Below are positions 1 to 5,269 of a DNA stretch of 5,269 nt, one piece after another (the first letter of the stretch is position 1; each line of letters starts with the position of its first letter). The position numbers were made by a program, and so were the translations under genes. The stretch lies in NCBI GenBank assembly GCA_964590995.1, contig CAZPYY010000063.1:1-5269 (forward strand), written 5' to 3'. The stretch is from Susulua sp964590995 (GTDB lineage: Bacteria > Omnitrophota > Gorgyraeia > Duberdicusellales > 4484-171). The notes beneath the pieces are model-generated. The model worked only from the letters and a program-made list of their open reading frames with translations, did not search any database and was not told the DNA's origin.

Positions 1-2613
1 CATCTCTTGAAAAGCAAAATAAGATTCCTTTTGATATTCTACTAAAGGGTCAACATGAGCATGGGCCCGCAAATGTATGCCCTCCCTCAGATGATCTACA
101 GTTAAAAGATGCTCCTTCCAGCGAGAATCTACAACCCATAAACTAATTGTCTTTTCCATCTGACGCATATTCTCAAGACCGGCTTTTGCTTCCTTCTCCT
201 GATAAACACTTTTAAGCTTTTTATTGACAAAATCTACTACTTCATCGGGCAATAAACTACTTATCTCATCAATTGGTATCTCTAAATCAAACTTAGATTT
301 TATCCAATGAACCAACCCTATAAAATTGCACTCTTGCTGAAAATAATGAGGTATACTCCTCTCTAAGAACTCATCAACCATAGAAAAGATCTCCTCTTTC
401 ATATCTTTGTTCTCTAAAATCTCTTCTCTCTGGCTATAGATGACCTCTCTCTGCTTATTCATTACATTATCGTACTGAAGGAGTTGTTTTCGAATCTCAA
501 AATTATGGGCTTCTACCTTTTTTTGAGCCACAGCTAAAGAGTGATTAATAAGTCCGTGTTCTATTGGCTGATCTTCAGAAAAACCAAAGGCTTCCATCAA
601 ACCGTAAATCCTCTCCGAACCAAAGAGACGCATTAGATCATCCTCCAGTGAGACATAGAAACGAGAAGAGCCGGGATCACCTTGACGTCCCGACCTACCT
701 CTGAGCTGATTATCAATTCTTCTTGCTTCATGACGCTGAGTACCAATGATATGCAAACCTCCCAATTTAATAACTTCGTCATGTCTAGCCTGGAATTTAT
801 CCTTATGCTCATTATCTAAATGCTCATATTCTCCCCTGTAGCGAGGATCCTCAGGAAGTATATTATTTTGGGCTAAGATATCTTTAATAAAATAGTCAAT
901 ATTTCCCCCTAAGACTATATCAGTACCTCGCCCGGCCATATTAGTGGCAATAGTTACCTGGGACAGACGACCAGCTTGAGCAATAATACCAGCCTCTTTT
1001 TCGTGATACTTAGCATTTAAAATATTGTGGGGGATGCCTTTTTTCTGAAGTAAAAAAGAGAGTTGCTCTGAGTCTTCAATTGAAGTTGTACCTACTAAAA
1101 CAGGCCTTTTTATCTTGTAAAGTTCTTCGATCTCACTTATTACAGCATTAAACTTACCTCTCTTATTCTTGTAAATCCTGTCAGCGCGATTCTCCCTTAT
1201 TAAGGGCCTATTTGTAGGAACTGCCATTACATCTAATTTATAGATATGATTAAATTCACTGGCCTCTGTATAGGCAGTCCCAGTCATCCCGGCTAATTTA
1301 TCGTACATTCGAAAGTAATTCTGCAGGGTTATTGTAGCTAAGGTCTGGCTCTCCTCTTGAATTTTTAAACCCTCCTTTGCCTCTACAGCTTGATGAAGGC
1401 CGTCAGACCAACGCCGGCCTGGCATAAGCCGGCCAGTAAACTCATCAACAATAACTACCTTGCCATCTTTTACTATATATTCCTTATCTCTATGAAAAAA
1501 ATTATGTGCTCTAAGGCTCTGAGTAAGGTAATGTTTCCAAGAATTAGAAAGTTTATCCGGTGTTTCTTCGGAAATGCTATTTATACCTAAAAACTTCTCA
1601 GCTCTTTTTTCACCCTTGGAGGTAAAATCAATATTTTGAGTTTTCTCTTCACCGATTGCATCAAAATTTTGTTCTAGCTCATCATTAGATAGTTTTGTCT
1701 CGCTTCCATCAAGATTCTTCAAAGTAATCGTTCCGTCTGTTTTATTATAAAAACTCTGAATAATAAGCTTGGTTTTCAGTTGCTTAACAATCTTATCGGC
1801 ATTGTAATACTTCTTTATATTACTCTCAGCAGGGCCAGATATGATTAAAGGTGTTCTGGCTTCATCTATTAATATAGAATCGACTTCATCAACTATCGCA
1901 TAAAAATGCCCTCTTTGAACCATACCTTCCAGATTAGTCACCATATTATCGCGAAGATAGTCAAACCCAAATTCATTATTAGTTCCATAGATTATATCGC
2001 AAAGATAAGCTGCTCTTCTCTGCTGCTTTTCCATATTTTGTTGAATAACTCCGCAAGATAAGCCTAGGAACTCATAAATTGGCCCCATCCATTCTCTATC
2101 ACGCTTAGCTAGATAGTCATTAACCGTAACAATATGAACACCTTTGCCGGTAAGGGTATTTAAAGATGCCGCTAAGGTTGCTACAAGAGTTTTTCCTTCT
2201 CCGGTAACCATCTCGGCTATTTTATTTTTATGTAAGATAATTCCACCTAAGATTTGAACATCAAAGTGGCGCATCTTCACCGTTCTCTTTGCTGCTTCTC
2301 TGACCATAGCAAAGTAGGGGGGAAGAATTCCATCAAGAATACCTTCCACCACCTCTTTATACTTCTCAGGAGCTATGTTGGCAGTCTTCTCTCTTATTAA
2401 TTCCTTAAATTCAGATGTTTTTTCTTTGAAGAATTCATCGGGTTTATCTATTAAAGCTTCTTCTTCAGAGTTAACCTTACTAACTAAAGAAGCTAAAGAG
2501 GCTATCTCTTTTAAGGAAGGAGTGGGAAGTTCACTATTTAAGCAAATATCCGCCTTAGGTCTTAAGGCATTAATTTTTTTCTGGCAATTTTTGAGAATAA
2601 ATTTTTTAATCAT
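1..2613 (-). CDS. secA: Preprotein translocase ATPase SecA (C-terminal end outside window)
   Basis: SecA is the cytoplasmic ATPase motor that pushes unfolded preproteins through the SecYEG channel in the inner membrane. The visible part has 871 codons, is open without interruption and runs off the left edge. Seen in order: RHFDVQ at about 115-120; Walker A with TGEGKT at 137-142; YGTNNEFGFDYLRDNM at 209-224; Walker B DEVD at 242-245 followed by ILIDEARTPLIISGP; the preprotein cross-linking domain to about 365; DEFTGR and GRRWSDGLHQAVEAKEG at about 390-415; MTGTA at 444-448; NMAGRGTDIVLGG at 558-570; RGRSGRQGD at 638-646; and the helical scaffold and IRA1 region with WKEHL..VDHLREGIHLRAHA at 832-852. 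The C-terminal linker and any zinc-binding tail are not visible. The start at 2613 directly follows the prfB stop; only a weak GGTAG ribosome-binding sequence precedes it. Walker A lies about 33 residues further in than in E. coli SecA, and the cross-linking domain is about 20 residues longer. Identity is certain. Confidence 0.98.
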   Translation of the reverse strand, partial: MIKKFILKNCQKKINALRPKADICLNSELPTPSLKEIASLASLVSKVNSEEEALIDKPDEFFKEKTSEFKELIREKTANIAPEKYKEVVEGILDGILPPYFAMVREAAKRTVKMRHFDVQILGGIILHKNKIAEMVTGEGKTLVATLAASLNTLTGKGVHIVTVNDYLAKRDREWMGPIYEFLGLSCGVIQQNMEKQQRRAAYLCDIIYGTNNEFGFDYLRDNMVTNLEGMVQRGHFYAIVDEVDSILIDEARTPLIISGPAESNIKKYYNADKIVKQLKTKLIIQSFYNKTDGTITLKNLDGSETKLSNDELEQNFDAIGEEKTQNIDFTSKGEKRAEKFLGINSISEETPDKLSNSWKHYLTQSLRAHNFFHRDKEYIVKDGKVVIVDEFTGRLMPGRRWSDGLHQAVEAKEGLKIQEESQTLATITLQNYFRMYDKLAGMTGTAYTEASEFNHIYKLDVMAVPTNRPLIRENRADRIYKNKRGKFNAVISEIEELYKIKRPVLVGTTSIEDSEQLSFLLQKKGIPHNILNAKYHEKEAGIIAQAGRLSQVTIATNMAGRGTDIVLGGNIDYFIKDILAQNNILPEDPRYRGEYEHLDNEHKDKFQARHDEVIKLGGLHIIGTQRHEARRIDNQLRGRSGRQGDPGSSRFYVSLEDDLMRLFGSERIYGLMEAFGFSEDQPIEHGLINHSLAVAQKKVEAHNFEIRKQLLQYDNVMNKQREVIYSQREEILENKDMKEEIFSMVDEFLERSIPHYFQQECNFIGLVHWIKSKFDLEIPIDEISSLLPDEVVDFVNKKLKSVYQEKEAKAGLENMRQMEKTISLWVVDSRWKEHLLTVDHLREGIHLRAHAHVDPLVEYQKESYFAFQEM

Positions 2614-3708
2614 TTAATCTACCGATCGAAAACTATCATACTCTAGGTAACTATAAATAAACTCATCCATCTTACCATCTAAAACTCCCCATGCATCGTG
2701 AATTTCTAAGTTTGTTCTATGATCTTTTACCAAGAGATAAGGATGCAAAACATAAGAACGAATTTGAGAACCCCATTCAATTCTCTGTTTTTTCCCGGAA
2801 GTCTTCTCGAGCTCCTTTCTATTTTCGGCTTCTTTCTGCTCATACAGCTTTGCCCTTAATATTTTTAAGGCAACTTGCTTATTTTGGTGTTGAGAGCGTT
2901 CATTTTGACAAGTAACTATAATCTTTGAAGGCAGATGAGTGACGCGTACCGCCGAATCAGTAACATTTACATGCTGACCGCCAGCTCCTGAAGCCCGGAA
3001 GGTATCTATCTTTAAATCTTCCGGTTTTATTTCAATTTCAACACCTTCTTTTATCTCCGGGAGCACATCTACAGAAGCAAAAGATGTATGACGCCTCTTA
3101 TTAGCATCAAAAGGAGAAATTCTCACTAAACGGTGAACCCCTATCTCTGACCTTAATAGTCCATAAGCTTTTCTTCCTTCAATGAAAAAAGTAATGCTCT
3201 TTACTCCGGCCTCATCCCCCTTAAGTTCATTTAAGACTTTAAACTTAAATTTCTTATCCTCGGCCCACCTAAAATACATCCTAAATAACATACTAGCCCA
3301 ATCACAAGCTTCAGTGCCCCCGGCTCCGGAATTTATTTCGATAATGGCATTGGCGCTGTCAAACTTACCTGAAAAAAGAATTCTTAATCTTAAACGTTGA
3401 CAATCACCTCTTAACTCCTTTTCTTCAGCTAAAATATCTTTCGCAAGGTTAGGCTCATAGATTGAAAGAAGCTCTATTAAATTATTAAGCCTGCTCCTTA
3501 AATCATCCCAATCATTAACGTCGCTCTTAACTTCTTTAAGGGAAGCTATCACCCTAGCTGCTTCTTTTGAATCTGCCCAAAAATCAGGCTCAGACATCTT
3601 AAGCTGTAGCTCCTTAACTTGAGTACGTTTAGGCTCGATATCAAGCATCTGGCCTAAATTCTTAACCTCCTCTTCTAATTTATCTATTTGTTTTCGAATC
3701 TCTTGCAT
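2614..3708 (-). CDS. prfB: Peptide chain release factor 2 (RF2), no programmed frameshift
   Basis: RF2 recognises UAA and UGA stop codons in the ribosomal A site and triggers peptidyl-tRNA hydrolysis. The protein is 364 residues, the usual length for the family. Seen: a charged, helical N-terminal domain at 1 to about 100; GAGGTEACDWASM at 128-140; the stop-codon-reading tripeptide SPF at 198-200 (RF1 has a PxT motif instead); and the catalytic GGQ at 243-245 inside RASGAGGQHVN. GWGSQIRSYV-type residues near 312-320 and the C-terminal VLDGKMDEFI also match RF2. In E. coli prfB a UGA follows codon CTT for Leu25 and needs a +1 frameshift. Here the equivalent residues Leu22-Asp23 are encoded as CTT GAT in one open frame. 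The start at 3708 is the only in-frame ATG that gives a full N-terminus, but no good ribosome-binding site precedes it. The TAA stop abuts the secA ATG with no spacer. Confidence 0.98.
   Translation of the reverse strand: MQEIRKQIDKLEEEVKNLGQMLDIEPKRTQVKELQLKMSEPDFWADSKEAARVIASLKEVKSDVNDWDDLRSRLNNLIELLSIYEPNLAKDILAEEKELRGDCQRLRLRILFSGKFDSANAIIEINSGAGGTEACDWASMLFRMYFRWAEDKKFKFKVLNELKGDEAGVKSITFFIEGRKAYGLLRSEIGVHRLVRISPFDANKRRHTSFASVDVLPEIKEGVEIEIKPEDLKIDTFRASGAGGQHVNVTDSAVRVTHLPSKIIVTCQNERSQHQNKQVALKILRAKLYEQKEAENRKELEKTSGKKQRIEWGSQIRSYVLHPYLLVKDHRTNLEIHDAWGVLDGKMDEFIYSYLEYDSFRSVD
3640..3645 (-). other. Position of the RF2 frameshift site, here in-frame CTT GAT
   Basis: Aligning residues 22-44 of this RF2 (LD...PDFW) with E. 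coli RF2 (LD...PDVW) needs no gap and places these two codons exactly where E. coli has CTT TGA C. One T fewer turns the shift site into plain Leu-Asp. The SD-like AGGGGG that stimulates frameshifting just upstream in E. coli is also missing; the bases here read GGCCAGATG. Autoregulation by frameshifting is therefore absent. Confidence 0.85.
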
Positions 3709-3731
3709 GATCGCACTAGGCTTTTTGATTA

Positions 3732-3759
3732 ATTGTAGGATTTTTGACTATTGTATCAG
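3732..3759 (-). promoter_or_regulatory. Possible sigma70-type promoter for prfB-secA
   Basis: In the 66-base gap between the pilus ATPase gene and prfB, the minus strand reads CTGATA (3759-3754, four of six to TTGACA), a 16-base spacer, then TACAAT (3737-3732, five of six to TATAAT). Transcription would begin about 17 bases before the prfB ATG, giving a very short leader that contains no Shine-Dalgarno sequence. In AT-rich DNA such matches arise by chance, so this is only a candidate. The alternative is that prfB is read through from the upstream genes. Confidence 0.25.
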
Positions 3760-3774
3760 CTAAAGGTTCTCAGC

Positions 3775-4851
3775 CTATGTTTGCAGCTTTCCCCGACTCC
3801 TTAATTCCATTACCAGTTCTTCTTTCTTGTCAGCATACTCTAAAGCAACTTCAGGGCTAACTTTACCTGACTCAACAAGCCCCAATAAAGATTTTTGGAA
3901 ATTCCCCATTCCGTAGATATCTCCGGAATCAATATACTTAGGAATTTCCCAAAGCTTATTCTCCCTTATAAGACGAGATACTGAAGGACTTAAGACCATT
4001 GACTCATAGGCAGGGATAAGCCCTGGCTTATCACACCTGGGAAGCAACCTCTGTGAAAACACCCCTTTCAGGAGAAAAGAAAGCTGGTTGAGAACGAAAC
4101 TGTGTTGATGAGAGGGAAAGAAATTTACTACTCTCTCTACTGTTGAAGCTGCATTTACTGTATGCAGAGTAGAAAAAACAAGGACTCCTGTTTGAGCAAC
4201 GGTTAGAGCGGCATGGTAGGTTTCAACATCACGGATGTTTCCGATATAAATAACATCTGGGGAGTGTAAGGCAAATTGCTTAAGCGCATCTTTATAACTC
4301 CAGACATCTATGCCGATCTCCCGCTGATTTATTACTGACTTTTTATCATCAAAGGTAAATTCAATCGGCTCCTCAATAGTAAAAATATGGCGGCCGAAAT
4401 TATTATTAATATAATCTATCATACTGGCAATAGTTGTAGACTTTCCGCTCCCGGTTATACCGGTAAGAAAGATTATCCCTCTTTTTTCTCTACAAAGCTT
4501 CTTTAGTAATTCAGTCGGGAGGTTAAGCTCTTCAAAGGAAGGGATACGCAAATCAATTTTTCTTACTACTAAAGCTAAGGTACCCCTCTGGTAAAATACG
4601 CCGACACGAAAACGCCAAAAATCCTCATACCGATAGGTGAACTCGCACCCCTTTTGGTTTTTTAACCTTTCTTTATCGCTCTCGCGAGTTATTTCCTTAA
4701 TAATCTTGCTTACATTATCTGCGCTTATTATCTTCTCGCTAATCGTCTCTACCTTAGAGTAAACCCTTCCCCTAAGGCTTCCATTAACTCTTATGAAGAT
4801 ATCTGATGCATTTTTTTTAATCATTATATCGAGAATTTCTTTAAAAGTCAT
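3775..4851 (-). CDS. pilT: PilT/PilU-family type IV pilus ATPase, altered Walker B
   Basis: PilT-type ATPases are cytoplasmic hexamers that power retraction of type IV pili (twitching motility, DNA uptake). This 358-residue protein has typical PilT length. Seen: an N-terminal PAS-like domain with degenerate ASDIFIRVNG at 15-24 where PilT has ASDLHL; RFRVGVFYQR at 80-89; Walker A GITGSGKST at 131-139; Asp box TIEEPIEF at 158-165; VINQREIG at 173-180; Walker B region PDVIYIGNIRD at 198-208; His box STLHT at 227-231; and SVSRLIREN at 290-298, matching the AIRNLIRE motif of PilT. The Walker B region of PilT normally reads VGEMRD with a catalytic glutamate; here that residue is Asn205. NFFP and FSQRLLPR resemble PilU. 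A PilB extension ATPase is unlikely because the protein is short and lacks the zinc-binding tetracysteine region. A strong ribosome-binding site sets the start. No other pilus genes lie in the window. The family is certain; retraction activity is not. Confidence 0.92.
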   Translation of the reverse strand: MTFKEILDIMIKKNASDIFIRVNGSLRGRVYSKVETISEKIISADNVSKIIKEITRESDKERLKNQKGCEFTYRYEDFWRFRVGVFYQRGTLALVVRKIDLRIPSFEELNLPTELLKKLCREKRGIIFLTGITGSGKSTTIASMIDYINNNFGRHIFTIEEPIEFTFDDKKSVINQREIGIDVWSYKDALKQFALHSPDVIYIGNIRDVETYHAALTVAQTGVLVFSTLHTVNAASTVERVVNFFPSHQHSFVLNQLSFLLKGVFSQRLLPRCDKPGLIPAYESMVLSPSVSRLIRENKLWEIPKYIDSGDIYGMGNFQKSLLGLVESGKVSPEVALEYADKKEELVMELRSRGKLQT

Positions 4852-4855
4852 TGCC

Positions 4856-4863
4856 CACCTCCC
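4856..4863 (-). promoter_or_regulatory. Strong ribosome-binding site of the pilus ATPase gene
   Basis: The minus strand reads GGGAGGTG, close to a full match to the 16S anti-Shine-Dalgarno sequence, with the GGAGG core six bases before the ATG at 4851. It fixes the start. It is the only strong site in the window: prfB, secA and the alkyltransferase gene have weak sites or none, which suggests that they depend on coupling or other initiation signals. Confidence 0.8.
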
Positions 4864-4903
4864 AGTTTACACTTTTCCTTTCTACCTTCATCTTTTTTCC
4901 TTC

Positions 4904-5173
4904 TTATTTTATCATATCTCTTATTTTTTCCTCTAAATTTATTAATTTTTCCTTTAGGCCTTGGCCTAGCGAATATCCGCCTAATTTCTTTGAGGATTTT
5001 ATTACCCGGTGGCAAGGAATAAATAAAGGGTAAGGATTCTTTGCTAAAGCATTTGCTACCGCCCTATAAGCCCGAGGCTTGCCAGCTCTTTTTGCTACCC
5101 ATTTATAGCTACGCAATTGGCCTAAAGGAATCCTCGAAACCACTTCTAGTACTTTCTTCTCAAAATCAGTCAT
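4904..5173 (-). CDS. Minimal MGMT/Ogt-type DNA alkyltransferase domain protein
   Basis: This family moves alkyl groups from O6-alkylguanine in DNA to its own cysteine in a one-time reaction. The 89-residue protein is only the C-terminal DNA-binding and active-site domain. It lacks the N-terminal domain of Ogt, Ada or human MGMT (about 170-207 residues). Seen: FEKKVLEVVSRIP at 4-16; the helix-turn-helix with Tyr23 (human Tyr114) and the arginine finger Arg37 in YRAV (human Arg128); the Asn46 hinge in KNPYP; the active site IPCHRV at 52-57 with Cys54; and GGYSLG..LKEKLINLE at 65-81. The cysteine is present, so it is not a standard alkyltransferase-like (ATL) protein, which has Trp or Ala there, although its size is ATL-like. 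The start at 5173 overlaps the uvrC stop as ATGA. There is no Shine-Dalgarno sequence, so translation probably follows by reinitiation after uvrC. The family is certain; catalytic activity of such a short form is inferred. Confidence 0.92.
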   Translation of the reverse strand: MTDFEKKVLEVVSRIPLGQLRSYKWVAKRAGKPRAYRAVANALAKNPYPLFIPCHRVIKSSKKLGGYSLGQGLKEKLINLEEKIRDMIK

Positions 5174-5269
5174 TTATTTTTAATTGTAGCGACTGTTCTC
5201 TTCTTACGGCGCACTAACCCATAAGCATGAGCAAATCTATGAGCCTCATCTCTGGCTCTTTGAATTAAA
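5170..5269 (-). CDS. uvrC: UvrC excinuclease subunit, C-terminal fragment, shortened end
   Basis: UvrC makes both incisions around a DNA lesion in nucleotide excision repair, acting with UvrA and UvrB. Only the last 32 codons are in the window; the 5' part lies beyond the right edge. The fragment begins LIQRARDEAHRFAHAYG, the UvrC signature at the end of the RNase H-like nuclease domain. Its histidine matches the catalytic His538 of E. coli UvrC. The frame then reads through a basic RRKKRTVATIKNK tail to TGA at 5172-5170. E. coli UvrC continues about 72 residues past that histidine and includes a double helix-hairpin-helix DNA-binding domain; this one continues only 22, so that domain is missing. 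The following DNA encodes the alkyltransferase domain, not a frameshifted hairpin domain. The two genes overlap by four bases. The short motif makes identity likely but rests on few residues. Confidence 0.85.
   Translation of the reverse strand, partial: LIQRARDEAHRFAHAYGLVRRKKRTVATIKNK

Noticed and set aside
1412..1434. GC-rich repeated GCCGGCC blocks that could form a short hairpin
   Set aside because: They fall in the conserved SecA FTGRLMPGRRWSDG coding region; Gly and Arg codons explain the GC-rich repeats, and there is no T run for a terminator.
1390..1590. Plus-strand open frame of 66 codons
   Set aside because: It lies wholly inside secA on the opposite strand, resembles no family, and the secA protein sequence beneath it is strongly conserved.
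2375..2617. Plus-strand open frame of 80 codons over the secA start
   Set aside because: It is antisense to the secA N-terminus and prfB stop, has low-complexity composition and no recognisable domain.
2691..3400. Two plus-strand open frames inside prfB
   Set aside because: They are antisense shadows of a fully conserved RF2 gene and have no family resemblance.
3717..3777. Inverted repeat TAGGCT/AGCCTA around the gap before prfB
   Set aside because: The arms are only six bases and about 50 bases apart, with no T run on the coding strand; this is too weak to call a terminator or operator.
4851..5033. Plus-strand open frame of 60 codons with a hydrophobic, Phe/Ser-rich product
   Set aside because: It is antisense to the alkyltransferase gene; the Phe-rich composition is what a Lys/Glu-rich gene gives when read backwards.
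5160..5180. Possible -1 frameshift fusing UvrC to the alkyltransferase domain
   Set aside because: A TAA lies directly before the ATG in the alkyltransferase frame and no proper slippery heptamer is present, so stop-start reinitiation is the simpler reading.

Overview
All five genes lie on the minus strand and are read from the right end of the window to the left: a C-terminal fragment of uvrC (5269-5170), a minimal O6-alkylguanine-DNA alkyltransferase-type gene (5173-4904), a pilT/pilU-type pilus ATPase (4851-3775), prfB for release factor 2 (3708-2614), and secA (2613 to beyond position 1). I see no rRNA, tRNA, CRISPR array, insertion sequence or clear terminator. The only non-coding stretches are 4852-4903 and 3709-3774, so there is no gene-free stretch over 300 bases. 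The DNA is AT-rich by eye and base composition looks even from gene to gene.

Organism: a bacterium (SecA, RF2, UvrC and a type IV pilus ATPase are all bacterial types), probably a diderm. The tight gene packing, the prfB-then-secA order and the divergent pilus ATPase would fit an uncultivated candidate-phylum lineage such as Omnitrophota. That placement is a weak inference; the sequence does not prove it.

Layout and logic: the right end is a DNA repair pair. The uvrC reading frame stops about 22 residues after its conserved RDEAHRFA motif, where other UvrC proteins continue into a helix-hairpin-helix DNA-binding domain. Its stop codon overlaps the start of the alkyltransferase-type gene (ATGA). 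That protein is only the DNA-binding and active-site domain, but it keeps the acceptor cysteine (PCHRV). The middle gene is a PilT-family ATPase with intact Walker A, Asp and His boxes, but with asparagine where the catalytic Walker B glutamate should be. The left part pairs translation termination with protein export: the prfB TAA is followed directly, with no spacer and in the same frame, by the ATG of secA. This prfB lacks the programmed +1 frameshift found in many bacteria.

The most notable observations are the shortened UvrC coupled to an alkyltransferase domain, the Walker B substitution in the pilus ATPase, and the loss of the RF2 frameshift site with the prfB/secA zero-spacer junction.
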